DNA from: CAZDQL01 sp964507325
GTDB taxonomy: Bacteria > Planctomycetota > UBA1135 > GCA-002686595
NCBI GenBank assembly: GCA_964507325.1
Contig: CAZDQL010000004.1
Location: 1 to 64,000, forward strand
Direction: 5' to 3'
DNA length: 64,000 bases
The position numbers and the translations under genes are program-made. Numbering within the stretch: the stretch's first letter is position 1; each line of letters begins with the position of its first letter. The notes below the pieces were generated by a model. The model worked only from the letters and a program-made list of their open reading frames with translations, made no database searches and had not been told where the DNA came from. Below, one piece after another: positions 1 through 9,515 of this stretch.

Positions 1-57
1 TCTACTCACCGCTGAAGGAAGCACCACTCGTGCCCTGCTGCGATCCGGGGACCTCCG

Positions 58-1392
58 CTACTGCTCGGCATCGGGGACGTCGAGGACCTCGATCTTGACG
101 CCCTTGACCCGGTCGTAGACCCACGTTATGCCGAAGACGATCAGCAAGACCGCCGGTAGCAAGGCGACGACGCGGAACGAGGACTGGGATGCGACGGCCA
201 GCACCGCGTCGAGCTCCTCCCCGCTCAGGGCCTTGAACGCCTCTTCACCACCCGCGGCTTCGATCTTCGAGCTGTCGTACACGCGCCCCATCACCGGCAT
301 GAAGAGGTAGATCGCCAACATGGCACCGAAGCCCATCAGTCCCAGCGCCAAGGAGCCGGCCCGCGGATAGCGGTCGTTCACGGTGGCCAGCATGGTGGGC
401 CACAGGAAGCAGACGCCGACGCCCCACAGCGTGGCGGCCAGGAACCCGGTCACGGGATCGTTGGCGACGCTCAGCCACCACAGGCCGACGGACGCGAGCA
501 GGCACGACACCCAGAGCAAACCGACGGGGGAGAACTTGTGGGCCAGCGGACCCGCGAAGTGGCGCATCACGAACATCAGGCCGCTGATGTAGATCAGCAA
601 CCAGATCCCGCGCATGCCGACCGTCCTCGTCAGTGCCAGGTCCACCCATTGACCAGGGGCCAGCTCCGCAGTGGCGGTGAACCAGATGCAGAAGAACCAC
701 ACGATGAACATCGGGCGGCGGACGATCTCCTTGAACATCTCGCCGAACGACACCCCCGCGGCGGCGCGCTCGGTCAGCGGGAAGCGGGCCATGAAGCACA
801 TGACGGTGAGCAGGACGGCGGGAATCAGCGCGACCCCCAGCTTGACCCTCCAGGTGGCATCCAGGGCGCCGAGGGCCAGTCCCGCCAGGCCACCGAACAC
901 GATTCCCGCCGGCCACCAAGCGTGGATCACGTTCAGCTTGTGGGTGCGGTCCTGCGGGTAGAGTCTGGTCACGAGTGGGTTCGTATTGGTGTCCACCAGC
1001 CCCCAGCCGAGACCCACGAGGAGCATGCCGGTCCACACGATCCAGTACGAATGACCCCCTGCAATCTCCTCGGCCAGGATTACGACGACGCTACCGATGG
1101 CGATCAGCGTCCCTGACATCTTCATCAGGATCCCCATGCCCAAGGCGTCGATCAGCGGGCTGATGACGAGGATGGTGATGCCGTAGCCCAGGAAGGCGAT
1201 GCCCAGGGCACTGGCCACCATCTCCGCGGCGCGGAGCGGATCGATCGTGGCGAAGACTTCCTCGAGGTTGCCGGCGATGCTGCTACGGATGCTGAAGTGG
1301 AAGCCGATCACGGCGTACGCGAGACAGCTGATCACCAGCAGCAAGGTCTTGTTGCGCGCGGAGTAGACGTTCGAATCTTCGGGTTCGGGCAC
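58..1392 (-). CDS. MFS transporter, sugar-permease-like
   Basis: A 444-residue integral membrane protein with about 12 hydrophobic segments. A cytoplasmic loop in the middle (near residues 215-235) separates two six-helix halves, which is the Major Facilitator Superfamily plan. The N-terminal half resembles fucose/glucose-galactose permease type (FHS) members, with GLGWGLVDTNTNPLV in helix 4; this subfamily call is an inference. The start is GTG, preceded by GAGGAG with a 7-base gap. It probably imports a sugar or other small organic solute across the inner membrane, but the substrate cannot be read from the sequence. It stands alone, facing away from the large secreted protein that follows. 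The 57 bases beyond its stop show no gene. Confidence 0.85.
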   Translation of the reverse strand: MPEPEDSNVYSARNKTLLLVISCLAYAVIGFHFSIRSSIAGNLEEVFATIDPLRAAEMVASALGIAFLGYGITILVISPLIDALGMGILMKMSGTLIAIGSVVVILAEEIAGGHSYWIVWTGMLLVGLGWGLVDTNTNPLVTRLYPQDRTHKLNVIHAWWPAGIVFGGLAGLALGALDATWRVKLGVALIPAVLLTVMCFMARFPLTERAAAGVSFGEMFKEIVRRPMFIVWFFCIWFTATAELAPGQWVDLALTRTVGMRGIWLLIYISGLMFVMRHFAGPLAHKFSPVGLLWVSCLLASVGLWWLSVANDPVTGFLAATLWGVGVCFLWPTMLATVNDRYPRAGSLALGLMGFGAMLAIYLFMPVMGRVYDSSKIEAAGGEEAFKALSGEELDAVLAVASQSSFRVVALLPAVLLIVFGITWVYDRVKGVKIEVLDVPDAEQ

Positions 1393-1635
1393 TGCTAACT
1401 CCTCGTATCAGTAGCCAAGGGCTTGACCAGGATGGCATCACCGACCCGCATCTCATCGTGGAAAGCCGGTTTCCCGCACCGCGCCCGCCGAGCTGCAGAC
1501 CGGGACAGCAGGCATTCCGACGACTGAGCTCGCGTCGGATGCGGTTGCTGGGACCGGTCGCGCGCACCCCGCAGGTTGTCACGATCGGGCCGCGCAGGGA
1601 TCATGGGCCACCACGCACCTCTCGGAGGAACCCAT

Positions 1636-4600
1636 ATGCAGGCACACCGTCTCGTCGGCACGGCTCTCCTGCTCATCCCGGCGCCGGCCTCGCTGGTGCC
1701 GGCGGGAGCCACGGTGGCCCAGGACGCGCAGGAGGTCCTGCAGGACTACCTCTCCCGCGTCGAGCAGCGAGCTGCGGTCGTCGCCAGCGTCGAAGAGGCG
1801 TTCGGCAAGACCTTCGACGCCTTCTCGGAGCAGGACTACGCACGCTTCCTGGAGGGGCTTGACCTCGAGCAGGAGCAGGACCTGTGGACGTGGTCGCACC
1901 TGACCGGAGTCCCGCTGGTCGGTCTGAGCCAAGGCGCCGACTTCTTCGGTGCGAACGCCCACCTGCTGGCAGACGCCGACGCCGCCCGGCGCATCCCGAC
2001 CGGGGAGCTGGGGCGCATGGAGAGCCGCTACCGGGAGGGAACGCTGACGGTGACCGGCTCCGGCGGCGAGGACCTCGCGCTGCGCGAGGACGCCGCCGAA
2101 GCGATGCGCCCCATGGGCGTGACCGGGCAGATCCGTCACAACCGGGACTTCGCGGGGGATCGGACGCGGCACGAGTACCTGAGCCCCTACCTGGTGCGCC
2201 TGGGGGAGCTCGACTACCGCGCCGAGCTCGAGCGGGCGCTGGAGGCCCTGCCCCTCTCGATCGTCAGGGTCCTGCGCGGCAAGGCCCTCTACCTGACGAC
2301 CCTGTCCGGCGGTCGTTGCGACACGGTCAGCCACTGCATGAGCTGCGACCTGCACGCCGACTTCGCCGGCATGCAGCCGGGGGTGATCCTGGAGCGGGAC
2401 CCCGCGGGCCGCACCGCCGAGAACCTGGTGCGCGGGCTGGCCGGCATCGTGCGCGAGACGGTGCTGCCCACGCAGTACTTCGGGATCTACGCCTACCCGC
2501 TGCAGTTTCCCGCCTTCCACCGGCTCGAGCCCCAGCGCCGCCGGGTCTTCGGGCGCCGCCGCGACGAGCTGCCGCAGACCCCGCACGGGTACGTCAATGA
2601 GCGCGCCCGACGCGACGCCCAGGAGAACTTCGCCGAGCACCTGACGGCCTACCTGCTGGACCGCCGCACCTTCCAGGAGCTGGCTGAGCGTCAGGCGGCG
2701 CAGGGGCACCCCGAGCTGCTGCGCAAGTTCGAGTTCATGCGGACCCTCGTGCTGCACACCTCCACGGCCGCCGAGCCGCTGTCGCGCGAGCACCTGGCCC
2801 GGTTCGACGCCGCGGAGCAGCGCGAGATCATGAACGAGTACCTGGCGCGCCAGGCCGCCAGCCGGACGGTCCGCGCACAGGTGGAGGACAGGTTCGGCAA
2901 GCCCTTCCCGGAGTTCACCCTGGCGGACTACTCCGAGTTCATGCGCGGGCTCGACTTGGACCTCGACGACGACCTCTGGACCTGGTTGCACGTCACCGAC
3001 ATCCCGGTGGTCGGCCTGAACAAGCGCAGCAACTTCTTCCACATGAACGCCCACCTGCTGGCGGACGTGGGCGGGGCCAACCTGATGTCCTGGTACGACC
3101 TGAGCGACCTCGTCACCCGGTTCGACCGGGAGACCGGGGAGATCCGCGTCAGCTCCAAGGAGACCGGGCTGCAGTACGAGGTGCGGGACCTGCCCGCGGG
3201 TACCGTGCGGCGCCTAGAGACGACCGAGGACCGGCGGCACAACGCGGGTTGGGAGGAGGACCGCATCACCTACGAGGCGCTCGAGTTCTGCCTGGTGCGG
3301 CTCGGGGACCTCGAGAACCGCGCCGAGCTGAACGCGGCCATCCGCATGCTGCCGCTGCCGGTCGTCCAGGCGCACCGCGGCAAGGCGATCTACCCCACGA
3401 CCCGCTCGCGGACCGGGTGGGCCTTCACCTGGCGCGTCGGCAACGAGGACAACCTCTCCTACGCCGGCATGGTCCCGGGCAGCCTGGCGGAGCGCCGGCG
3501 CGACAGCGCGCGGGCGCGCGTCTCACCCGACGAGCTGGTGGAGAACGGCCTCGACAGCCTACGCGGGAACTCCTGCGACAGCGTGATCCACGAAGTCGGC
3601 CACGTGATCGACCTCAACGTCATCGGCGCGCGCAATGACCACCGCGCGCACCCCTTCCAGTTCCCCCGCCTGCAGGAACTCGCCGCGCAGCGGCGCGAGC
3701 TCTTCGAGATGACCGCGGAGAAGGGGACCGGCTACGTCAGCGCCTACTCGAAGGTGAACCCCCAGGAGAACTTCGCCGAGCACTTCTGGGCCTACCTCCG
3801 CGACCCGGAGGACTTCCTCGCGCGGGCCACGGCGGAGGCGGCCGGGGGCGCGGACCTGCTGCTGCGCAAGTACCGCTTCATGGAGCGGCTGATCGAAGGC
3901 ACGCCGCCGACCATGCACCGGCTCTCGCCGCAGTACCTGGAGCTCGAGGAGCAGTGGCTCGAGCAGGCCATGGCGCGGGAGCGGGAGCACCGCATCCAGC
4001 GCCAGGAGGAGGTCCTGGCCTGGTACCTCGAGCAGCGCGCCGGCCGGGAGGAGGTCGTGGCGCGGGTGGAGCGCCGCTTCGGCAAGCCCTTCCACGAGTT
4101 CACGCGGGAGGACTACGCGCAGTACCTGAGCACGCTGGACCTCGAGCGTGACGAGGACGTCCTGGAGTGGTCGCACGTGACCCGCATCCCGGTCCTGGCC
4201 CTGGCGCGGACGAGCAGCTTCTTCAGCAGCAACACCCACCTGCTCGAGGACGTCGAGGCGGCGCTGCGCATGACCGCGCGCGAGTCCTACACCTTGAAGA
4301 CCGAGGTGGACGGGGAGAGCCGCACGCCGGTCGTCCGCGACGCCGCGGGTGAGGTCCTGCCGTTGCGCGCCCTGCCCGAGGGCATCCTGCAGCCCACCGG
4401 GAGGACCGAGGGCTTCTGGCACTTCGAGGACTTCCGCGCGGCCCGGACGGTGCACGAGGTGCTCGCGCCCTACCTGCTCCGGCTCGAGGACCTGCCCTAC
4501 CGCGACGCCCTGGGCGGGTGGCTGCGTACCCTGCCGCTGTCCGTGGTGCAGGTCTACCGCGGCAAGGGCCTCTACTTCACGCCGCTACCCGGCCGCAGCT

Positions 4601-6138
4601 ACGCCCCGACGATGCCCTGCAGCAACACGACCTACAAGTCGAACGTGGGGATGCAGACCGGCCTGTGGGTCGAGATCCGCAGCGGCCCCCTCGAGGGTAC
4701 GGCCCAGAACTTCGTGCACGAGTTCGGGCACATCGTCGACTACGTGATCCTCAAGGGCGGCTACGGCAGCTACCGGGCCCCCCACCAGTTTCCGGAGTTC
4801 CGCAAGCTGCTGCCGGACAAGCAGCGCGTCTTCGGCGTCCGCGACGACAAGGTGCCCCGCACGCCGTACGGCTACGTCAGTCGCTACGCCGCGACCAACG
4901 CGCAGGAGAGCTTTGCGGAGCACTTCCGCGCCTACATCACCGAGCGGGACGCCTTCCACCGCAAGGCCGAGGAGGAGGCCACCGCGGGCCACCCGGAGCT
5001 GATGCAGAAGTATCATTTCATGCAGCGGCTCGTCGACGGCACGCCGACGACCATGCGGCGGCTCTCGCCCGGGTTCCTGGCCCAGGACGCGCGCTGGACC
5101 GAGACCCGCGCGCGGATCACGCGCCTGCGGGAGGCGCAGCGGCTCCTGGGCGAGAAGGCGCCGGAGGAGATCGAGCGCCTGATCGAGGTCCGGCTGGCGG
5201 CGGCGTTCGGGGAAGGACCGCCGCGCGAGGAGGACGCCCTGGCGAAGAAGGTCGTGCGCGCGGTGGGCGCGGTCGCGGACAGGAAGCTGGCGAACCGGGC
5301 CCTGGCCACAATCCTCGGCATCACGCTGGACCTGGTGACCGACCGGGGCGCCACGGCGGCAGCGCCGTCCTTCACCGCCACGCTGCGCGGGGCGGACGAG
5401 GGAGCGCTGAGCGGCACGCTCGAGTTCGGCACGCTGGTGCGCCGGCGCTTCGGCTCCCCGCCGGCCCCGACCGACATCGAGCTGGCCGCGGGTGCCAGCC
5501 AGCGGGTCAGCTGGAATCCGGACACCGGCGAGGACCTGGCCCCCTTCGTCGCCGTGGCGACCGCGGAGCTCACCTGGAACAGGCGTCGCTTCGTCCTGAG
5601 CCGCGAGGTCGCCTGTCGTCCCTCGATCCCCGCCTGGAGCGTCGTCGGCCCGTTCGACAACCCCGGCGGGGCCGGCGCCGACATCGAGCACCCGCCCGAG
5701 ACGGAGGTGGACCTTTCGGCGAGCTACCCGGGGCAGGGCGGCGAGCGCATCGGCTGGCAGCCGGCGCGGCGCCCGTCGGACTCCCGGCTCGACACAGAGT
5801 TCGTCCTGGACTTCGCGGAGCTGCTCGGCCCGGCCGAGAACGCCGCGGCCTACGCGGTGGTCTGGGTCCGCGTGCCGCGGACGACCGACGCGCTGCTCTC
5901 GCTGGGCTCCGCCGACGGCGCAGTCGTCTGGATCAACGGAGAGCGGCAGTTCGCCTGGCTCGAGGGCCGGCGTGACTACCGCTCCGGGACGGATCGCGTG
6001 CCCATACGGCTGAAGCGAGGCCGCAACGAGATCCTGGTCAAGGTCACCCTGACCGCGAAGGGTTGGAAGCTCGGTGCGCACCTTACCGACACCGAGGGCC
6101 GGCCGATCGAGGGAATCCGCTACAGCCTGGAGCCCTAG
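1636..6138 (+). CDS. secreted protein with three tandem anthrax-lethal-factor-like (M34-type) metallopeptidase domains
   Basis: A 1500-residue exported protein. ATG at 1636 is chosen because GGAGG lies 7 bases upstream and a signal peptide follows (about residues 1-29); the frame is open further upstream. Three homologous units of about 370 residues follow (about 30-395, 396-785, 786-1150). Each begins with an RFGKPF..EFT..DY block and has an NAHLL-type motif. Unit 2 has HEVGH at 652-656, Tyr704 and Glu711. Unit 3 has HEFGH at 1028-1032, Tyr1084 and Glu1091. The Tyr-x6-Glu spacing and the FAEHF context match the anthrax lethal factor site (HEFGH, Tyr728, Glu735). Unit 1 reads RGLAG at 266-270 and Arg323 in place of these, keeping only Glu330, so it should be inactive. 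Residues 1244-1330 look Ig-like, and 1334-1500 (WSVVGPFDN onward) look like a beta-sandwich binding domain. The substrate is unknown. Confidence 0.85.
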   Translation: MQAHRLVGTALLLIPAPASLVPAGATVAQDAQEVLQDYLSRVEQRAAVVASVEEAFGKTFDAFSEQDYARFLEGLDLEQEQDLWTWSHLTGVPLVGLSQGADFFGANAHLLADADAARRIPTGELGRMESRYREGTLTVTGSGGEDLALREDAAEAMRPMGVTGQIRHNRDFAGDRTRHEYLSPYLVRLGELDYRAELERALEALPLSIVRVLRGKALYLTTLSGGRCDTVSHCMSCDLHADFAGMQPGVILERDPAGRTAENLVRGLAGIVRETVLPTQYFGIYAYPLQFPAFHRLEPQRRRVFGRRRDELPQTPHGYVNERARRDAQENFAEHLTAYLLDRRTFQELAERQAAQGHPELLRKFEFMRTLVLHTSTAAEPLSREHLARFDAAEQREIMNEYLARQAASRTVRAQVEDRFGKPFPEFTLADYSEFMRGLDLDLDDDLWTWLHVTDIPVVGLNKRSNFFHMNAHLLADVGGANLMSWYDLSDLVTRFDRETGEIRVSSKETGLQYEVRDLPAGTVRRLETTEDRRHNAGWEEDRITYEALEFCLVRLGDLENRAELNAAIRMLPLPVVQAHRGKAIYPTTRSRTGWAFTWRVGNEDNLSYAGMVPGSLAERRRDSARARVSPDELVENGLDSLRGNSCDSVIHEVGHVIDLNVIGARNDHRAHPFQFPRLQELAAQRRELFEMTAEKGTGYVSAYSKVNPQENFAEHFWAYLRDPEDFLARATAEAAGGADLLLRKYRFMERLIEGTPPTMHRLSPQYLELEEQWLEQAMAREREHRIQRQEEVLAWYLEQRAGREEVVARVERRFGKPFHEFTREDYAQYLSTLDLERDEDVLEWSHVTRIPVLALARTSSFFSSNTHLLEDVEAALRMTARESYTLKTEVDGESRTPVVRDAAGEVLPLRALPEGILQPTGRTEGFWHFEDFRAARTVHEVLAPYLLRLEDLPYRDALGGWLRTLPLSVVQVYRGKGLYFTPLPGRSYAPTMPCSNTTYKSNVGMQTGLWVEIRSGPLEGTAQNFVHEFGHIVDYVILKGGYGSYRAPHQFPEFRKLLPDKQRVFGVRDDKVPRTPYGYVSRYAATNAQESFAEHFRAYITERDAFHRKAEEEATAGHPELMQKYHFMQRLVDGTPTTMRRLSPGFLAQDARWTETRARITRLREAQRLLGEKAPEEIERLIEVRLAAAFGEGPPREEDALAKKVVRAVGAVADRKLANRALATILGITLDLVTDRGATAAAPSFTATLRGADEGALSGTLEFGTLVRRRFGSPPAPTDIELAAGASQRVSWNPDTGEDLAPFVAVATAELTWNRRRFVLSREVACRPSIPAWSVVGPFDNPGGAGADIEHPPETEVDLSASYPGQGGERIGWQPARRPSDSRLDTEFVLDFAELLGPAENAAAYAVVWVRVPRTTDALLSLGSADGAVVWINGERQFAWLEGRRDYRSGTDRVPIRLKRGRNEILVKVTLTAKGWKLGAHLTDTEGRPIEGIRYSLEP

Positions 6139-6211
6139 GGGCTGGCTCCGGGAAGCACTGCGGCGAAGTCTCCGCTGTACGGGGCCACCGCCACGGGCGA
6201 TCGCTCCGGCG

Positions 6212-7738
6212 TCAGGGGAACTGCAGGTACGTCCGGGAGTCGAAGGCGACGAACCCGTTCGACGCGGCAGTCGCGTGAGCCGTGTGGAGGAGCAGGAACG
6301 ACGGGTGGGAGAACCGCACCGGGCTGCCGCTGCCCGACAGGGGCAGCTTGTAGATGCCCCACAGGTCGTTGACGTAGGCGTGATACCAGAGGTGCAGGCC
6401 GTCCGGATCCGGATCTGGCCCGTGACTGCCGATGCCAAGCGTGTCATTGGCGATCGGAGTCCAGGCGCCGCCGGTCGCCGCGACGCGACAGAGCGTGTGC
6501 CTGCCGCTCTGGTCGTACTGCCCGTTGGTCACACCGGTGAAGAAGAAGATCTCCGTGCCGTCGCTGGAGTACCGTGGCCGCCCCACCCAGGGATTGCCGT
6601 TCAACTGCACCTTGGTCGGCGGCGCCGACCCATCGGCAGGGACCACCCACATGTAGAGCGTGTGGAGGGGGTTCGGCTCCCGCGAGCTCTGGAACACCAC
6701 GGTCATGCCGTCGGGGCTGAAGGATGGGCGCTTGTCGACGATTTCGTCGCTGCCGAAGGTGATGCGCCGGATGTTCGATCCGTCCGCGTCCATGACGTAG
6801 AGGCTGGATCCCCCGGTGATGCCGCCCTGAAAGCCGTAGGCATCGTCCAAGCTCCGCCCGACCTCGAACATGTCGAAGCGCGGGTTGTCGAAGTCCATGT
6901 CCGACATGAACACGATCGAATTGCAGTCGGCGCTATAGGATGGCTGGGTCGCTGGGAAGTCCTCCGAGGTGAGGGGCACCACCTTTCCCGTCGCGAAGCC
7001 GTACTTCCAGATACGCGAATAGCCCCAGGCGGCGCCGGGAAAGACCACATCCACGCCGTTCGGGTGGATGCACGCAGTGCCGTACCAGCCCTCGTACGGC
7101 GTGGGTGTCACGTTGTAGACCGTGCCGTGAGATCCCCCGTCGGGTGACCAGGCGTACGCCGTCTTGACCGAGACCTCCTCGTAGTTGAAGTGGTACTGCG
7201 GAAGGAACTCCGACAATGAGAACCAGCCGGTTGCCGACCGGAAGCCGGCCTCGCTGATCTGCAAAACCGCACCCGCAGCCTGGTTGAAGGCATAGCCATC
7301 CGCGATCTGGACCGGAGCTTCGTCCAGCGGCGTGACGTAGGCGTCGAAGTGGAGCCGGGGCACATCGACGACGACCCGGAATTCGTAGGTCTCTCCGGCA
7401 ACGTACGGCAATGCGGTGACCGCCCGATAGGTACTGCCGTCGAGTGCGTCGATGACACCGCCCGGGCTGAACCGCAGGATCACCGCGGCATCATCGATGG
7501 TGGCGATCGGCCCGTCCGCGAACGAGATCACCCCCTCGATCTGAGCCCCGCCAGGGCTCGCGGAGAGCGTCGCAATCACCGTCTCCGAGGTCGGCCCGAC
7601 GTCCAGTCTCTGCCATCTCGAACCAACCAGCATGACCGGCGGACTCGCCGTTTGCGGTTTGATCTGCGCGATCGCCGAATCCACGAGCGCCGCGGCGCTG
7701 ATGAGTCCCCCACACAGGATGGAGATGACGTGCTTCAT
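6212..7738 (-). CDS. secreted PD40/TolB-like beta-propeller protein with LamG-like N-terminal domain
   Basis: A 508-residue protein. ATG at 7738 is chosen because it opens directly into a signal peptide ending near AIAQ; the frame continues upstream without start-like context. Residues of about 30-190 form a beta-rich, concanavalin-like domain. The remainder holds PD40 (WD40-like) propeller blades, recognisable by RRITFGSDE, PSFSPDGMTVVFQS and PRYSSDGTEIFFF. Such propellers usually mediate protein contact in the periplasm or at the cell surface, and no catalytic residues are evident. It lies 185 bases downstream of the Gfo/Idh/MocA gene on the same strand, so the two could be co-transcribed. 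Its function is unknown. Confidence 0.8.
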   Translation of the reverse strand: MKHVISILCGGLISAAALVDSAIAQIKPQTASPPVMLVGSRWQRLDVGPTSETVIATLSASPGGAQIEGVISFADGPIATIDDAAVILRFSPGGVIDALDGSTYRAVTALPYVAGETYEFRVVVDVPRLHFDAYVTPLDEAPVQIADGYAFNQAAGAVLQISEAGFRSATGWFSLSEFLPQYHFNYEEVSVKTAYAWSPDGGSHGTVYNVTPTPYEGWYGTACIHPNGVDVVFPGAAWGYSRIWKYGFATGKVVPLTSEDFPATQPSYSADCNSIVFMSDMDFDNPRFDMFEVGRSLDDAYGFQGGITGGSSLYVMDADGSNIRRITFGSDEIVDKRPSFSPDGMTVVFQSSREPNPLHTLYMWVVPADGSAPPTKVQLNGNPWVGRPRYSSDGTEIFFFTGVTNGQYDQSGRHTLCRVAATGGAWTPIANDTLGIGSHGPDPDPDGLHLWYHAYVNDLWGIYKLPLSGSGSPVRFSHPSFLLLHTAHATAASNGFVAFDSRTYLQFP

Positions 7739-7923
7739 GCTGAGGCCTGGCTCGAACGAGATCGCAGCCCAGCCTGGCCCAGGCCGGCGCGACACCGCCA
7801 TGGGCTGCGTGGGCCACGGGCTGGATCCCCACTTGTACCCCGCGCCAACCAGATGGACCAGGGCGGATGAGGCATTCGAACTCCCCCATCCCCGCGGCGG
7901 GAGCCCGTGCGACCCCTCGACGC

Positions 7924-9228
7924 TCAGATCCCGAAGCCTTGGCGGTACGTGCGGCGGATCAGGGGATCCGCTTCCGGGCACCGCTTCACCCGCATCGCAT
8001 CCGCGTCCCACTCGATCGGCTTCCCGACCCGCAACGCGAGGTTGCCGAGGAGCACGGTTTCGGTGAAGGGACCCGCGTGGGCGAAGTCGGACAGCGTCCT
8101 TCCCTCGCCCTTGCACGCCGCGACCCACTCCTGGTGGTGGCCGGGAGAGCGGGGGAGGAAGGGGGCGGGCTGCTCGATCACCGCCCCGTCGACGGGGAGG
8201 ATCTCGTAGCCTCCACCGTTGTCGCCGCCGGAGAAGAGGGAGGCGCGCTCGCCCACGATGAGGCTACCGGAGCGCGGCATCTTGCGCGCGCCGAGCAAGC
8301 CGGCGGGAGGGCTCATCTCCCCGTCGTACCAGATCAACTCCAGTGGACCGCGCTTCCCGCGGGCGGGGAAGGCGTACGTGATCTTGCACCCCGCGGGGTA
8401 GGAGTCGTCGTAGACCTGCGTCGATTCCGCGCTCACCCGCGTCGGCGCGTCGAGCTCCAATCCCATGTAGGCCAGATTCATCGTGTGGCACGCCATGTCT
8501 CCCAGCGCCCCGGTGCCGAAGTCGTACCAGCCGCGCCAGCGGAAGGCGTGGTAGGCGGGGTGGTACGGCCGATCGGGGGCGCCCCCGAGCCACAGGTACC
8601 ACTTCAACGATTCGGGAATCGGCGGGTTGTCGGTCGGCGTGGGGATCGCCTGCGGCCAGATCGGCCGGTTGGTCCAGACGTGCACGCGACTCACCGCGCC
8701 GAGCGCACCGCTCTGCAGCAGCTCGACCGCCGCGCGGAAGCCGTTCCCCGCGGTGCCGCCGTTTCCCATCTGGGTGACGAGGTTCTTCTCCCGTGCGAGT
8801 TTCGCGAGCACGCGCGCCTCTTCGATCGACCACGTGAGCGGTTTCTCGCAGTACACGTGCAGGCCCCGCTCCATCGCCGCCACCGCGATCGGCGCGTGCA
8901 TGTGATCGGGGGTACTCACGAGCACTGCGTCGAGCTGGTCCCCCAGCTCCGCGAGGAGGTTGCGGTAGTCGAAGTAGAAGCGCGCATCGGGGTACTTCTC
9001 GATCGCCTTCTGCGCCATCGCGCGGTCGACATCGCACAGCGCGACGACCTGCTCCTTCTCCATCGCGCGCACGTTCGCCCACCCGCGCCCCCCCGCGCCG
9101 AACGCGGCGATGCGCAACTTCCGGGAGGGGAGCGCGGCAACCGCGTCCTGGCTCCGCCCGAGCGCGAACCCCATGCCAGCGGCACCGGCTCCATAAAGGA
9201 AACTGCGGCGACTCAACTCGTGCTCCAT
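7924..9228 (-). CDS. Tat-exported Gfo/Idh/MocA family oxidoreductase
   Basis: A 434-residue NAD(P)-dependent oxidoreductase. ATG at 9228 has GAGGAGG five bases upstream and begins a twin-arginine signal (SRRSFLYGAGAAG). The Rossmann fold follows at about residues 36-160, with the dinucleotide motif GAGGRG and a CEKPLT motif carrying the family's conserved EKP lysine. The rest is the Gfo/Idh/MocA C-terminal alpha/beta domain. Tat-exported members of this family are very numerous in Planctomycetota, where they are presumed to oxidise sugars or glycosides using a cofactor folded in before export; the specific substrate is not evident. It is followed on the same strand by the PD40 protein and diverges from the HZS-alpha-like gene across a 287-base intergenic region. 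Confidence 0.88.
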   Translation of the reverse strand: MEHELSRRSFLYGAGAAGMGFALGRSQDAVAALPSRKLRIAAFGAGGRGWANVRAMEKEQVVALCDVDRAMAQKAIEKYPDARFYFDYRNLLAELGDQLDAVLVSTPDHMHAPIAVAAMERGLHVYCEKPLTWSIEEARVLAKLAREKNLVTQMGNGGTAGNGFRAAVELLQSGALGAVSRVHVWTNRPIWPQAIPTPTDNPPIPESLKWYLWLGGAPDRPYHPAYHAFRWRGWYDFGTGALGDMACHTMNLAYMGLELDAPTRVSAESTQVYDDSYPAGCKITYAFPARGKRGPLELIWYDGEMSPPAGLLGARKMPRSGSLIVGERASLFSGGDNGGGYEILPVDGAVIEQPAPFLPRSPGHHQEWVAACKGEGRTLSDFAHAGPFTETVLLGNLALRVGKPIEWDADAMRVKRCPEADPLIRRTYRQGFGI

Positions 9229-9515
9229 CTCGACCTCCTCGAGAACCGGGGACTGGGGAGTGCGTGGCTGCTCCCCCAAATCCTACTGGACCGGTCCCCT
9301 TCGCTGTGCATTCCTCTGGATCCTCAGCGGTCTACGACCTTCCGCACTTGGTCGAGATGCTGAAAGCGCGAGGCTGTGAGGTCGCCGTCGTCGAAGAGTG
9401 ACGCGACACCGGCTGCGCGGTCGGGGGTCGACGTTTTTGCGTCGTGCGCTCGCGTACCCGTGCTATGGTCGCTCCGACACTTCGAGTAATGCCACGCAGA
9501 TAGGATCGGTCATCG

